From the NCBI GenBank assembly GCA_003535775.1, contig DPYO01000040.1, positions 1 through 7,355 on the forward strand: 7,355 bases of DNA, read 5' to 3'. Below are positions 1 through 6,157 of this stretch, one piece after another; within the stretch, counting starts at the first letter, position 1; each line of letters begins with the position of its first letter. A model generated the notes under the pieces. The model was not told where the DNA came from. It did no database searches and saw only the letters and a list, made by a program, of their open reading frames with translations. The position numbers and the translations under genes were made by a program. This DNA is from Fidelibacterota bacterium (GTDB lineage: Bacteria; Fidelibacterota; Marinisomatia; Marinisomatales; UBA8229).

Positions 1-480
1 AGAAATGCCACAGAGATATTAAATCGAGAGAAAGGAGAAAACCCCTATTTACTACATGAAGACCTTCAGGAAGCTATGCAAAACAATGTAGGGATTGTGC
101 GCTCTGAGGAATTATTGAGGGAAGGGTTAGCACAATTGGATAATCTGAGGCGTTCAGTAAAAAATGTAAAAGCGGAGGGTGCTTCACAGTTTAACCCTGG
201 CTGGCACGAAGCAATTGCCTTAAGAAATTTACTCATCACAGCTGAAGCAACAGCAAAAGCTGCACTCACAAGAGAAGAAAGCAGGGGTGCCCATACTCGA
301 ATTGATTTTCCTGATGAGAGGGACGATTTTTTAAATATTAATGTAGTCACCTATAAAGGCGAAGACGGATCGATGAAGGCAAAAAAGGTGAACCGGACTG
401 AGCCTCCAGCGGAATTAAATCGCATTGCAAATTTATCTATAGAAGAATTAGAACAGGAAATTAAGATGGAGACAATCTAA
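1..480 (+). CDS. sdhA: Succinate dehydrogenase/fumarate reductase flavoprotein subunit, C-terminal part (5' end outside window)
   Basis: The frame is open from the first base to TAA at 478-480 and gives 159 residues, so the true start lies upstream. This is the C-terminal helical region of the FAD-bearing subunit that oxidises succinate (or reduces fumarate) at the inner face of the cytoplasmic membrane. Visible family signatures are NPYLLHEDLQ near residue 14, FNPGWHEAIALRNLL near residues 64-78, and SRGAHTRIDFPD at about residues 94-105, the conserved segment near the end of these proteins. The FAD-binding and active-site parts are not in the window. SdhB follows after 4 nt, so the two are co-transcribed. 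The sequence style resembles mycobacterial Sdh1 (Rv0248c-type) rather than E. coli SdhA, from memory. Direction of catalysis (Sdh versus Frd) cannot be told from this fragment. Confidence 0.93.
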   Translation, partial: RNATEILNREKGENPYLLHEDLQEAMQNNVGIVRSEELLREGLAQLDNLRRSVKNVKAEGASQFNPGWHEAIALRNLLITAEATAKAALTREESRGAHTRIDFPDERDDFLNINVVTYKGEDGSMKAKKVNRTEPPAELNRIANLSIEELEQEIKMETI

Positions 481-484
481 GTTT

Positions 485-1240
485 GTGAGTATTCGAACAT
501 TCAAAATATTTAGAGGAACCGAGGAGAACGGAACAATGGTGGAATATCAATCCGAAGTTGACAAGGGAATGGTTGTGCTGGATGTGATTCATCGAATACA
601 AACTGAACGTGCAAACGATATGGCTGTCCGTTGGAATTGTAAAGCAGGAAAATGCGGATCATGTAGTGTTGAGATAAATGGAAAACCAAAGTTAGCATGT
701 ATGACAAGAATGAATGAATATAGTTCTGATGAAGCTATATCAATTCGTCCTATGAAAACGTTCCCTGTCCTAAAAGATTTGGTTACAGATGTTTCATGGA
801 ACTACGAGCAGAACAAAAGAATTACCCCCTTTACACCAACCCAGGAACAAAAAAACAGAAATGGTGATTATGTGATGATGCAGGAAGACGTTGACCGTGT
901 TCAGGAGTTTCGTAAATGCATTGAATGTTTTTTATGTCAGAATGTTTGTCATGTATTAAGAGACCACGACAGAAAAGATAAGTTTATAGGTCCGATGTTT
1001 ATGATTCGCCTGGCGGGGCTGGATATGCACCCGCTGGACACAGAAGATAGGATTCCCAAGATAAGGAAAGATTTTGGGTCTGGAATGTGCAACATTACCC
1101 GGTGTTGTACAGATGTGTGCCCGGAACACATCCAAATTACTGACAATGGTATTATTCCATTAAAGGAGCGGGTAGTAGATAGATTTTATGATCCTGTTCT
1201 TTGGCTATGGAGGAAGCTTTTCCAAGGGAAATCAGTTTAG
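485..1240 (+). CDS. sdhB: Succinate dehydrogenase/fumarate reductase iron-sulfur subunit
   Basis: This 251-aa protein carries electrons from the flavoprotein to the membrane anchor through three Fe-S clusters. The plant-ferredoxin-like N-terminal domain has C52, C57, C60 and C72 for [2Fe-2S]. The C-terminal domain has C145-x2-C148-x2-C151-x3-C155 and C202-x5-C208-x3-C212-P for the [4Fe-4S] and [3Fe-4S] clusters, and C207 is an extra neighbouring cysteine. The blocks FRKCIECFLCQNVCHV and CNITRCCTDVCPEHI match the mycobacterial Sdh1 type as I recall it. The start is GTG at 485: GGAG at 468-471 lies 13 nt upstream, and residues 4-10 form the first ferredoxin strand. An internal ATG at 536, preceded by GAGGAG, would delete that strand and is probably a decoy. 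No membrane-anchor gene follows, so sdhC is probably upstream of sdhA. Confidence 0.96.
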   Translation: MSIRTFKIFRGTEENGTMVEYQSEVDKGMVVLDVIHRIQTERANDMAVRWNCKAGKCGSCSVEINGKPKLACMTRMNEYSSDEAISIRPMKTFPVLKDLVTDVSWNYEQNKRITPFTPTQEQKNRNGDYVMMQEDVDRVQEFRKCIECFLCQNVCHVLRDHDRKDKFIGPMFMIRLAGLDMHPLDTEDRIPKIRKDFGSGMCNITRCCTDVCPEHIQITDNGIIPLKERVVDRFYDPVLWLWRKLFQGKSV

Positions 1241-1261
1241 GTTAGAAAGAGACTCTTATTG

Positions 1262-1296
1262 TTATCCTTTCAGTTTAAAATTAACAGAGACTGAAG
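1262..1296 (-). pseudogene. Relic of the 3' end of a tonB-like gene
   Basis: On the minus strand these 35 bases match the last 35 bases of the tonB gene at 6158-6192 at 29 positions without a gap, and the final 18 including the TAA stop are identical. Read in the same frame they give PSVSVNFKLKG-stop, against ISIPVNFKLKG-stop in the intact gene. The changes in the V and N codons are synonymous, which suggests the two diverged as coding sequences. The frame stays open upstream to a TAG at 1394-1396, with an ATG at 1363 that would give 33 residues, but those upstream residues show no resemblance to TonB. The matching part is therefore only the tail. It is most simply a leftover of a deleted or recombined second tonB. 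It also forms one arm of the hairpin at 1264-1299. Confidence 0.5.
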
Positions 1297-1299
1297 GAT
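1264..1299 (+). terminator. Imperfect hairpin downstream of sdhB, possible (bidirectional) terminator
   Basis: The arm at 1264-1274 (ATCCTTTCAGT) pairs with 1290-1299 (ACTGAAGGAT), giving 10 bp with one bulged T and a loop of about 15 nt. It sits 24 nt after the sdhB stop, in the gap between convergent genes. No U-tract follows directly on either strand; a T-run near 1333-1341 is too far away to belong to it. The left arm overlaps the tonB 3'-end relic, so the pairing may be partly fortuitous. Termination activity is only an inference from position. Confidence 0.3.
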
Positions 1300-1402
1300 G
1301 ATTAGTTAAGTCAGCTCTGTTTAAGACAATGAAGTTTTTTTCTTTATAACGTATGGAAAACATTGTCAACAGCGACTTGGTTAAAAACGAACTCTAGTTA
1401 TT

Positions 1403-1630
1403 TTATTCTATGGATGGGCGTGGCTCTATACCCATGTTTCTTAATTTATTGTCTAATTTCTCAGCATGATTATTTAGTTGATCAATTCTCTCTCTCCTCC
1501 CAGAAAAGAATAAAGATCCATGGAAACTCTTCTCCTCTTCTTTCTTAGCTTCTTCTATAGGTGTTTCTATAGGTGCTTCTAACGTTTTTGATGCAACTAT
1601 GTGTTTTATCACCTTCGATAAAATCCCCAT
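1403..1630 (-). CDS. Small charged protein of unknown function (75 aa)
   Basis: I do not recognise this family. The ATG at 1628-1630 is preceded on the minus strand by AGGA with a 9-nt spacing, one of the better ribosome binding sites in the window, which supports this start and a real gene. Residues 1-17 form a short amphipathic segment (MGILSKVIKHIVASKTL). Residues 18-34 are proline- and glutamate-rich (PIETPIEEAKKEEEK), built on a short tandem DNA repeat. Residues 45-65 (RRERIDQLNNHAEKLDNKL) look helical and could form a short coiled coil. There is no signal peptide or membrane segment, so it is probably cytoplasmic. It starts 19 nt after the stop of the TerB-like gene and is likely co-transcribed with it. 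Its AT-rich composition matches that neighbour and differs from the receptor gene. Confidence 0.6.
   Translation of the reverse strand: MGILSKVIKHIVASKTLEAPIETPIEEAKKEEEKSFHGSLFFSGRRERIDQLNNHAEKLDNKLRNMGIEPRPSIE
1554..1577 (-). repeat. Two tandem 12-bp units inside the 75-aa gene
   Basis: The units 1554-1565 and 1566-1577 (plus strand TCTATAGGTGTT and TCTATAGGTGCT) agree at 11 of 12 positions. They encode the repeated PIE motif of APIETPIEEA. The unit length is a multiple of three, so a change in copy number would leave the reading frame intact and lengthen or shorten the Pro/Glu linker. Confidence 0.7.
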
Positions 1631-1649
1631 GGTATTTTTTCCTATTAGG

Positions 1650-2039
1650 CTACTTTATTTCTAATGCTGATTCTACATCCCACAGTTTACAAAGCTCATT
1701 GAACATTGTTTTTTCATTTTTATGAATAACACCATCTATTAATATCATCGCCTTGATTACTTCAATGAAACTTTTCTTAATACCCTCACTGTCTTTTGTT
1801 TCATTTATGAGTTTTCCCATTTTCATAGTTCTTGATTTCATCTTATCGAATCCTTTAGAAATTATATTTTCGTTATCCTTTATTTGTGATTCAATTATCT
1901 TTTTTTCTTCATCTGTTAGTTCCCTCATTGTATTCTCAATGATTTCAGACTCTTTATCTGATACATCAAAATCACAATTCATGAACATATAAAGAATGTT
2001 AAACAAGATAACTTCTGCCGTGTTTATTTTGTTATTCAT
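1650..2039 (-). CDS. TerB-like helical protein (129 aa)
   Basis: The protein appears all-helical, with the layout of the TerB (tellurite-resistance-type) fold. An N-terminal helix, NTAEVILFNILYMFMNCDFDVSDKE, ends in an acidic turn (D23, D25, E30). A C-terminal repeat of the same pattern, FIEVIKAMILIDGVIHKNEKTMFNELCKL, has D102-G103 followed by E109. The D-G-x-I-x(3)-E signature is typical of TerB domains, where such acidic residues can bind metal. The middle (residues 41-85) is a charged helical linker. There is no signal peptide. The start is ATG at 2037-2039; the upstream frame has a stop only 18 nt before it and no other start, and only a weak AAAG precedes the ATG. The 75-aa gene follows after 19 nt. 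TerB-like proteins occur in stress and defence contexts, but no other ter gene is visible, so the role is unknown. Assignment to the TerB superfamily is by pattern, not alignment. Confidence 0.65.
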   Translation of the reverse strand: MNNKINTAEVILFNILYMFMNCDFDVSDKESEIIENTMRELTDEEKKIIESQIKDNENIISKGFDKMKSRTMKMGKLINETKDSEGIKKSFIEVIKAMILIDGVIHKNEKTMFNELCKLWDVESALEIK

Positions 2040-2077
2040 CTTTACTGCTTGATTTGTTTATGAATAACTCTCCTTAT

Positions 2078-2305
2078 TTACTTTCTGAGTATAATAATAT
2101 TTTTGGTAAACAGGGAATGGTTATTAAGAAACAAACAAAAACTCCTAGATAAAAATAAGCCATTTTTTTTGAAAAACTCTGAATTATCTATAAATAGGTT
2201 CTCGTGCTCTTGCGACGTTGTTTTTGGTATTATTTCATGACCACTGTCTTCAGGTTTGGTTGAAAAAACCTCTTCGCAACTCACAGACAACATGAGAAAG
2301 GACAA
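2078..2305 (-). CDS. Doubtful short ORF with signal-like N-terminus (75 aa)
   Basis: The minus-strand frame runs to TAA at 2078-2080. TTG at 2305 or ATG at 2293 could start it; neither has a Shine-Dalgarno sequence, and the frame is open only back to TAG at 2333-2335. The N-terminus reads LSFLMLSVSCEEVF, a hydrophobic stretch ending in a Cys that resembles a lipoprotein signal, though -3 is Ser rather than Leu/Val. Residues 5-30 are homologous to the small ORF at 6003-6125 (shared LSVS, KD/ED, PKT/SKT). Residues beyond about 36 are rich in Phe, Asn, Leu and Lys and look like translated AT-rich non-coding DNA. The whole 2040-2430 interval holds nothing else that I can support. It may be a decayed gene or a duplicated untranslated leader rather than an active gene. 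Confidence 0.25.
   Translation of the reverse strand: MSFLMLSVSCEEVFSTKPEDSGHEIIPKTTSQEHENLFIDNSEFFKKNGLFLSRSFCLFLNNHSLFTKNIIILRK
2214..2291 (-). repeat. Copy B of a dispersed short homologous segment
   Basis: Aligned base by base on the minus strand with 6031-6108, 53 of 78 positions agree with no gap. Shared runs include TGTGAG/CGTGAG near the start, GAAGACA/AAAGACA in the middle and CCAAAAACAA/TCAAAAACAA at the end. Both copies are open in the same frame. This copy lies between the beta-helix lipoprotein gene and the TerB-like gene. Confidence 0.6.
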
Positions 2306-2430
2306 TGAAAAGAAGGGGCTGGATAAATATATCTACAACATGAACGAAGGCCTCAATCTATAAGTCTCCCTGTTGAATTTTCTATCAAGATTTACGTACG
2401 TTGCATCTTTCTGGCTATTAATATGGTTAG

Positions 2431-3627
2431 CTATTCTCCATAAGGTCCGCCGTAGGCACCCATGTCGTTCTGGGAACCGTTATTGTTCTGGTATTCATCT
2501 CCTGGGTGTCCAGTATTGATACAGGGCGAATCGGGGCGTAAATGGAAATCTTCATTGGCCACTTCAAGAAACAGAGGATCCTCTGGAATGTTTCCGTTAG
2601 AATCCGTTGGGTCGGCATCCTTGAAACGACAGTATGCCACAACAGAAGCAGGGGTATCATTAGTTACAAGTAAATCAAACCCCGTATGCTCCGAGATAAT
2701 ATTATTCAAGAATATTACCGAGCTATTGGTAATGGAGACGCCCCCCAAGGAATCACCTGCGATACTATTCCCTACAATCGTGTTATTGATCACTTCTCCA
2801 GTGGCGTTGCTGATAAAGATGCCGCCCACATTATCGCCGACATTATGAAAGACAATATTGTTGTACAGGCTGGCATTTCCAGTTAGGTATAATCCGCCGC
2901 CTTGCCCTGGGGCGGTATTTTCAGAAATATAATTATTTTTTAAAATAGCGCTTCCGCTTGCATAAACACCGCCGCCAACATTAGAAGTACCATCCTTATA
3001 ATAACGAAACCCCCCGGTAATTAAAAATCCTTGAAGCACACCCTTGTTGATATTGACACAACGAAAATAATCATCTGCAATAATAGATGTGGATGTAAAA
3101 CCATGCGTTGATTTAATAACGACATTTTTTCCAAGAACCCCTAAAGAGCCATTGTATTCTCCCGGCGATACGATTATAGAATCACCATCATCGGTAATAG
3201 GGGTTGAAAAAGCGTGCTGAATTGTATCATAATCAGCCGGGACAAATAATTTGGTTGTGAGTGGAATGGTAGTTGATGCTTCACCTGAGCGAGCATTTCC
3301 GTTAATATCTGAAATACTGACGCGGTAATAAAACGTCGTATCATCATCCACCATATCTGTATAAGAAGAAATTGTAGGATTTGAAATTGTTGCACGTTTT
3401 ATCCAAGTAGATTCAATTGCAGATCGTCTTTCTATAATAAAATGAAAAAAATCTTCTATAGTAACTTCGGTCCATGAAATTTCTACAATTGCAGAATCAA
3501 CGATTCGTGTAATATCATGAGAAATACTAACTATAAAATATTGACTTTCATCGGTAGGGGTTGTGTCAAAAGGCCATTCACAGGCAAAGACTAGAAAAAC
3601 CAGGAGATAGAACGGTAGTATCCTCAC
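2431..3627 (-). CDS. Lipoprotein with fibronectin-III-like domain and right-handed parallel beta-helix
   Basis: This 398-aa protein begins with a signal (MRILPFYLLVFLVFAC) and a lipobox-type Cys at residue 16, so it is predicted to be an exported lipoprotein. Residues about 30-123 resemble a fibronectin-III fold, ending FYYRVSISDINGNARSGEAS. Residues about 127-345 are repeated short coils with GGG/GGV turns and Asn ladders (NVGGGVYASGSAILKNN, GQGGGLYLTGNASLYNN, NVGGIFISNATGEVINN), typical of a right-handed parallel beta-helix. The C-terminus has the DPLF...DFHLRPDSPCINTG...DMGAYGG pattern of 'choice-of-anchor Q'-type proteins. The GTG start overlaps the receptor stop by 4 nt and has AGAAGG 7 nt upstream, so translation is coupled to the receptor. 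Beta-helices of this kind often bind or cleave polysaccharides. No catalytic residues could be assigned, so binding or adhesion is as likely as enzymatic action. Confidence 0.88.
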   Translation of the reverse strand: MRILPFYLLVFLVFACEWPFDTTPTDESQYFIVSISHDITRIVDSAIVEISWTEVTIEDFFHFIIERRSAIESTWIKRATISNPTISSYTDMVDDDTTFYYRVSISDINGNARSGEASTTIPLTTKLFVPADYDTIQHAFSTPITDDGDSIIVSPGEYNGSLGVLGKNVVIKSTHGFTSTSIIADDYFRCVNINKGVLQGFLITGGFRYYKDGTSNVGGGVYASGSAILKNNYISENTAPGQGGGLYLTGNASLYNNIVFHNVGDNVGGIFISNATGEVINNTIVGNSIAGDSLGGVSITNSSVIFLNNIISEHTGFDLLVTNDTPASVVAYCRFKDADPTDSNGNIPEDPLFLEVANEDFHLRPDSPCINTGHPGDEYQNNNGSQNDMGAYGGPYGE

Positions 3628-5945
3628 TGTTTAACCTTCTTATCTGAAAGGGTTAGTTTGAGGGAAAACAATGTTCTATAGGCCTCATAGTAGTTGAAAG
3701 GATCAGTAGAGTAGTGGGCATAGTCCACAAATGTGACCTGATCGGAAAAGAGGTTTCGTATTGAGTAGCTTACACTTGCGTCAAACAGCCAGATCGATTC
3801 TGTAAGCGTTAAGGTCAGATTAGTGTTTTCACGACTATCATATTGCCTGATCTCAACACCTCCTCGCTGATAGACCCGTGATCCTTCATAAACATGACTT
3901 AGGTTAAGATGAAATATCCCCTTTCGCCAATCGACAACAAAATGACTAATGGGGTTTGGCTTATCGGGAAAAACTTCTTGATTGCTGACATTCACTAGCG
4001 TGATATTTCCAATGAACTTTAGAGATCCCCCAAAAATTTCCGGCATTGTAAGCTTTGTGCCTAACTCAACGCCATTGACGGCTGCTATAGGTGTGTTGTA
4101 TGGAATTGGTAGGATATCTCCAACCAAACGATACGCGATTTTGTCGATATAATGATTACGGAAAATACTCCCATTAATCACCAGTCGGTCAATAGCAACT
4201 GTAGTCAATTGTTCCCATACGAGTTCTCCTCCTACCTCTGTCGAAGATAGATGCTCTACAAACAAAGTATCAGTCAAGACACCTTGGAATAAGATGGCCT
4301 GTTCTTCCGAGTTCATTTCATGGAGGATTTCGTCGGCTTGATTACGTGTTGTAAACCATAGAAAATAGTCATTCAAAGTAGGGGGTCGCTTATTCCAGCC
4401 TTGGTTGAAAAAAAGGTTATATCTAAAGCGCGGAGTTGTGCCTCTAAGATAGGCTCCTAACCGGAAGGTACTCATTTCCACTCTTGATTCTTTTTCATAG
4501 AGGGTATCTTGTATAAAAGTTTGATTCCAGCTATTAGATGCTTGATTATATAAAGAATCAAATTCGGTTATAATCTGACGGTGGTTATATTTTGCTCGAC
4601 TTGGACGAACACCTAATTCAAAACGGACCGACTCCATAGTGGGAGTGTCGGTCGGAGTCGTATAGCGCAAGATCCCGGCCCAACCTTTGTCTAGCCATCT
4701 TAGGCGTGCACTATCTTCCCAATTCTCTCTTGTGTCTTTAGGGATGATACGGTTGTCGCCGAAATACCATTGGTCTTCCATCTCCCACTGGAGTGTTCCG
4801 TCCCACCGATTCCAGCGAAAGGATTTGCCTATACGAAACGATTTGGTTTCTTCGGAAAGGTTTCGTGTGATATTATCAAAGAATGAGTCTTCCCATTCCC
4901 AGAGCCTAGTTCCATACTGTATTTCCCAGTCACGAGTGGCAAAAATTGATCCACTGAAACTTGCCCGATTTACCGCTAAATTATCCTTCGCAATAATAGC
5001 ACCAGCAGGGAATTTTATGGAATTGCCAAGCGACAAATGCCTTGCCGAAATCTTCCCACCAGACAAGTTAAGCGTAGAAACGAGGTTATTAAAGAGGGAT
5101 GTATAGAGTGTCCGGCCATCATATAACCGCGACTTACCGGAAAAACGACCACCAATTCCAAGGGAGCGAATCCGCAGACTGATGGCTCCCGACAAATCCT
5201 GATCTCTTGCATCGGTTAGACCAACATTACGGTATAGGGTTATTGTGTTGCTTTCGGGTGATCGTGAGGATAAATGAATCACACCCCCAAAATTCCCAGG
5301 GCCAAAGAAAACAGAATTTCCTCCTCTTATTATCTCCACGCTGGACAAATCCATCATGTCGATGGCAGAGAGGTCTGCGACGCCGTCCAGAGCCCTATTG
5401 AGCTTGGCCCCATCTAGGTAAACTGATATCTCATTGGCATTGCTGCCCCTAATGCTGGCCGCTTGTCGCCCTGATGTGGTAGTAGAGATTACGACACTGC
5501 TCATTTCTTGTAGCACCTCGCCGATGTCACGGATACCACGAACCTCAATTTGTTCCAAGGAAACGTCCTCTCCACGGCTGGATACTTCCCTCTCTATTTT
5601 TCTTCGATCACCTGTGATCAAGATCTCTTCTCCCTTCAATACCGAGGATTCCATCTCCATCCAGATTTCACTGGGGACTAAGACCGTGACCTCCTGTTCA
5701 CTGTAACCGATATGTGAGACACGAATCTTGATAGGAAAGTCCCCTTGCCAATCAAATGAGAACACGCCTTTGTCATCAGTGGTGGTGCCCGTGTTTGTGT
5801 TGACGATAAGGACATTTGCGCCTACAATTTCTTCTTGTGTCTCTTTATTTACTACCTTACCTGTTATTTGCGCGTGTACCGCACTAACCACCAGCAAGAC
5901 AAGGCAAACAAAAACAGTTACTCGATGGGTAGAATGGGGAAACAT
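3624..5945 (-). CDS. TonB-dependent outer-membrane receptor with N-terminal carboxypeptidase-regulatory-like domain
   Basis: This 773-aa protein is an energised outer-membrane importer. Residues 1-25 are a signal peptide (cleavage likely after VSAVHA). Residues 26-97 form a CarboxypepD_reg-like beta-sandwich (ITGKVVNKETQEEIVGANV, then TTDDKGVFSF). EEILITG at 106-112 is a candidate TonB box. Residues about 120-230 are the plug, with SIRGSNANEISVYLDG at 164-179, VEIIRGGNS at 203-211 and the GPGNFGGVIHL turn at 215-225. The rest is a beta-barrel of alternating aromatic strands ending RTLFSLKLTLS plus a short basic tail. The length is near the small end for receptors with this extra domain, and no SusD-like gene is present. 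The ATG at 5945 lacks a clear Shine-Dalgarno sequence. It lies 212 nt after tonB and overlaps the lipoprotein gene by 4 nt. The substrate cannot be read from sequence; siderophore, cobalamin, glycan or peptide are all open. Confidence 0.93.
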   Translation of the reverse strand: MFPHSTHRVTVFVCLVLLVVSAVHAQITGKVVNKETQEEIVGANVLIVNTNTGTTTDDKGVFSFDWQGDFPIKIRVSHIGYSEQEVTVLVPSEIWMEMESSVLKGEEILITGDRRKIEREVSSRGEDVSLEQIEVRGIRDIGEVLQEMSSVVISTTTSGRQAASIRGSNANEISVYLDGAKLNRALDGVADLSAIDMMDLSSVEIIRGGNSVFFGPGNFGGVIHLSSRSPESNTITLYRNVGLTDARDQDLSGAISLRIRSLGIGGRFSGKSRLYDGRTLYTSLFNNLVSTLNLSGGKISARHLSLGNSIKFPAGAIIAKDNLAVNRASFSGSIFATRDWEIQYGTRLWEWEDSFFDNITRNLSEETKSFRIGKSFRWNRWDGTLQWEMEDQWYFGDNRIIPKDTRENWEDSARLRWLDKGWAGILRYTTPTDTPTMESVRFELGVRPSRAKYNHRQIITEFDSLYNQASNSWNQTFIQDTLYEKESRVEMSTFRLGAYLRGTTPRFRYNLFFNQGWNKRPPTLNDYFLWFTTRNQADEILHEMNSEEQAILFQGVLTDTLFVEHLSSTEVGGELVWEQLTTVAIDRLVINGSIFRNHYIDKIAYRLVGDILPIPYNTPIAAVNGVELGTKLTMPEIFGGSLKFIGNITLVNVSNQEVFPDKPNPISHFVVDWRKGIFHLNLSHVYEGSRVYQRGGVEIRQYDSRENTNLTLTLTESIWLFDASVSYSIRNLFSDQVTFVDYAHYSTDPFNYYEAYRTLFSLKLTLSDKKVKQ
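3635..3640 (-). promoter_or_regulatory. Shine-Dalgarno sequence for the beta-helix lipoprotein gene
   Basis: The minus strand reads AGAAGG, 7 nt before the GTG start at 3627, inside the last codons of the receptor gene. It is among the clearest ribosome binding sites in the window and supports choosing GTG over later starts that would cut into the signal peptide. Confidence 0.6.
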
Positions 5946-6002
5946 CGCTTGTCAATATAACTCTTCATATCCGGCTCCCAAAAGAGGGTTTGTTTTAGAG
6001 TT

Positions 6003-6125
6003 TCAAACTGATATATATAAACCTAGAGAACAGATTGTTTTTGATATTTTGACATCGCTATTGTCTTTAGCGTTGGTAGGAGAGACCCCTTCATGGCTCA
6101 CGGATAACACAAGATAGGTCGGCAA
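6003..6125 (-). other. Short open frame or leader between tonB and the receptor gene, homologous to the 2214-2291 segment
   Basis: On the minus strand an open frame ends at TGA 6003-6005. With the TTG at 6123-6125 it would encode 40 residues beginning MPTYLVLSVSHEGVSPTNAK; GTG at 6110 is another possible start. No ATG and no Shine-Dalgarno sequence are present. The first residues are hydrophobic, as in a signal peptide. The frame contains copy A of the segment also found at 2214-2291, and about 11 of 25 aligned residues are the same. It could be a relic of a small exported protein gene, a leader peptide, or part of the receptor gene's untranslated leader. A relic or leader seems likelier to me than an active protein-coding gene. 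Confidence 0.3.
6031..6108 (-). repeat. Copy A of a dispersed short homologous segment
   Basis: This is the partner of 2214-2291: 53 of 78 positions are identical without gaps, in the same orientation and the same open frame. Differences are spread over codon positions one, two and three (7, 8 and 10 changes), so there is little sign of selection on the protein. It lies in the 212-bp spacer upstream of the receptor gene. Confidence 0.6.
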
Positions 6126-6157
6126 GGATAGTAGGTAAATAAATTTACTAGTTCCAA

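Noticed and set aside
915..1130. SdhB cysteine pattern that looks odd next to E. coli: C155 followed by His instead of Pro, and adjacent C207-C208.
   Set aside because: The same FLCQNVCHV and CCTxVCPEHI patterns are normal, as I recall, in the mycobacterial Sdh1-type iron-sulfur subunit, so this is a subfamily trait and not a defect.
1241..1402. Possible small gene or RNA between the convergent sdhB and 75-aa genes.
   Set aside because: Apart from the hairpin and the tonB relic there is no ORF with a start signal and no recognisable RNA motif.
1363..1548. Plus-strand ORF of 61 aa starting at TTG.
   Set aside because: It overlaps the 75-aa gene on the opposite strand, has no ribosome binding site, and its residues look like antisense translation.
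2394..2401. Perfect 8-bp palindrome ACGTACGT downstream of the beta-helix gene.
   Set aside because: It is too short to stand as an operator or terminator alone; no second copy or T-tract was seen.
2462..2848. Plus-strand ORF of 128 aa, along with other plus-strand frames inside the receptor and beta-helix genes.
   Set aside because: They lie wholly antisense to strongly supported genes and show no domain signature.
6135..6148. Inverted repeat GTAAAT-AA-ATTTAC just after the tonB stop.
   Set aside because: The arms are AT-rich and the 2-nt loop is too tight for a stable hairpin, so a terminator call is not supported.
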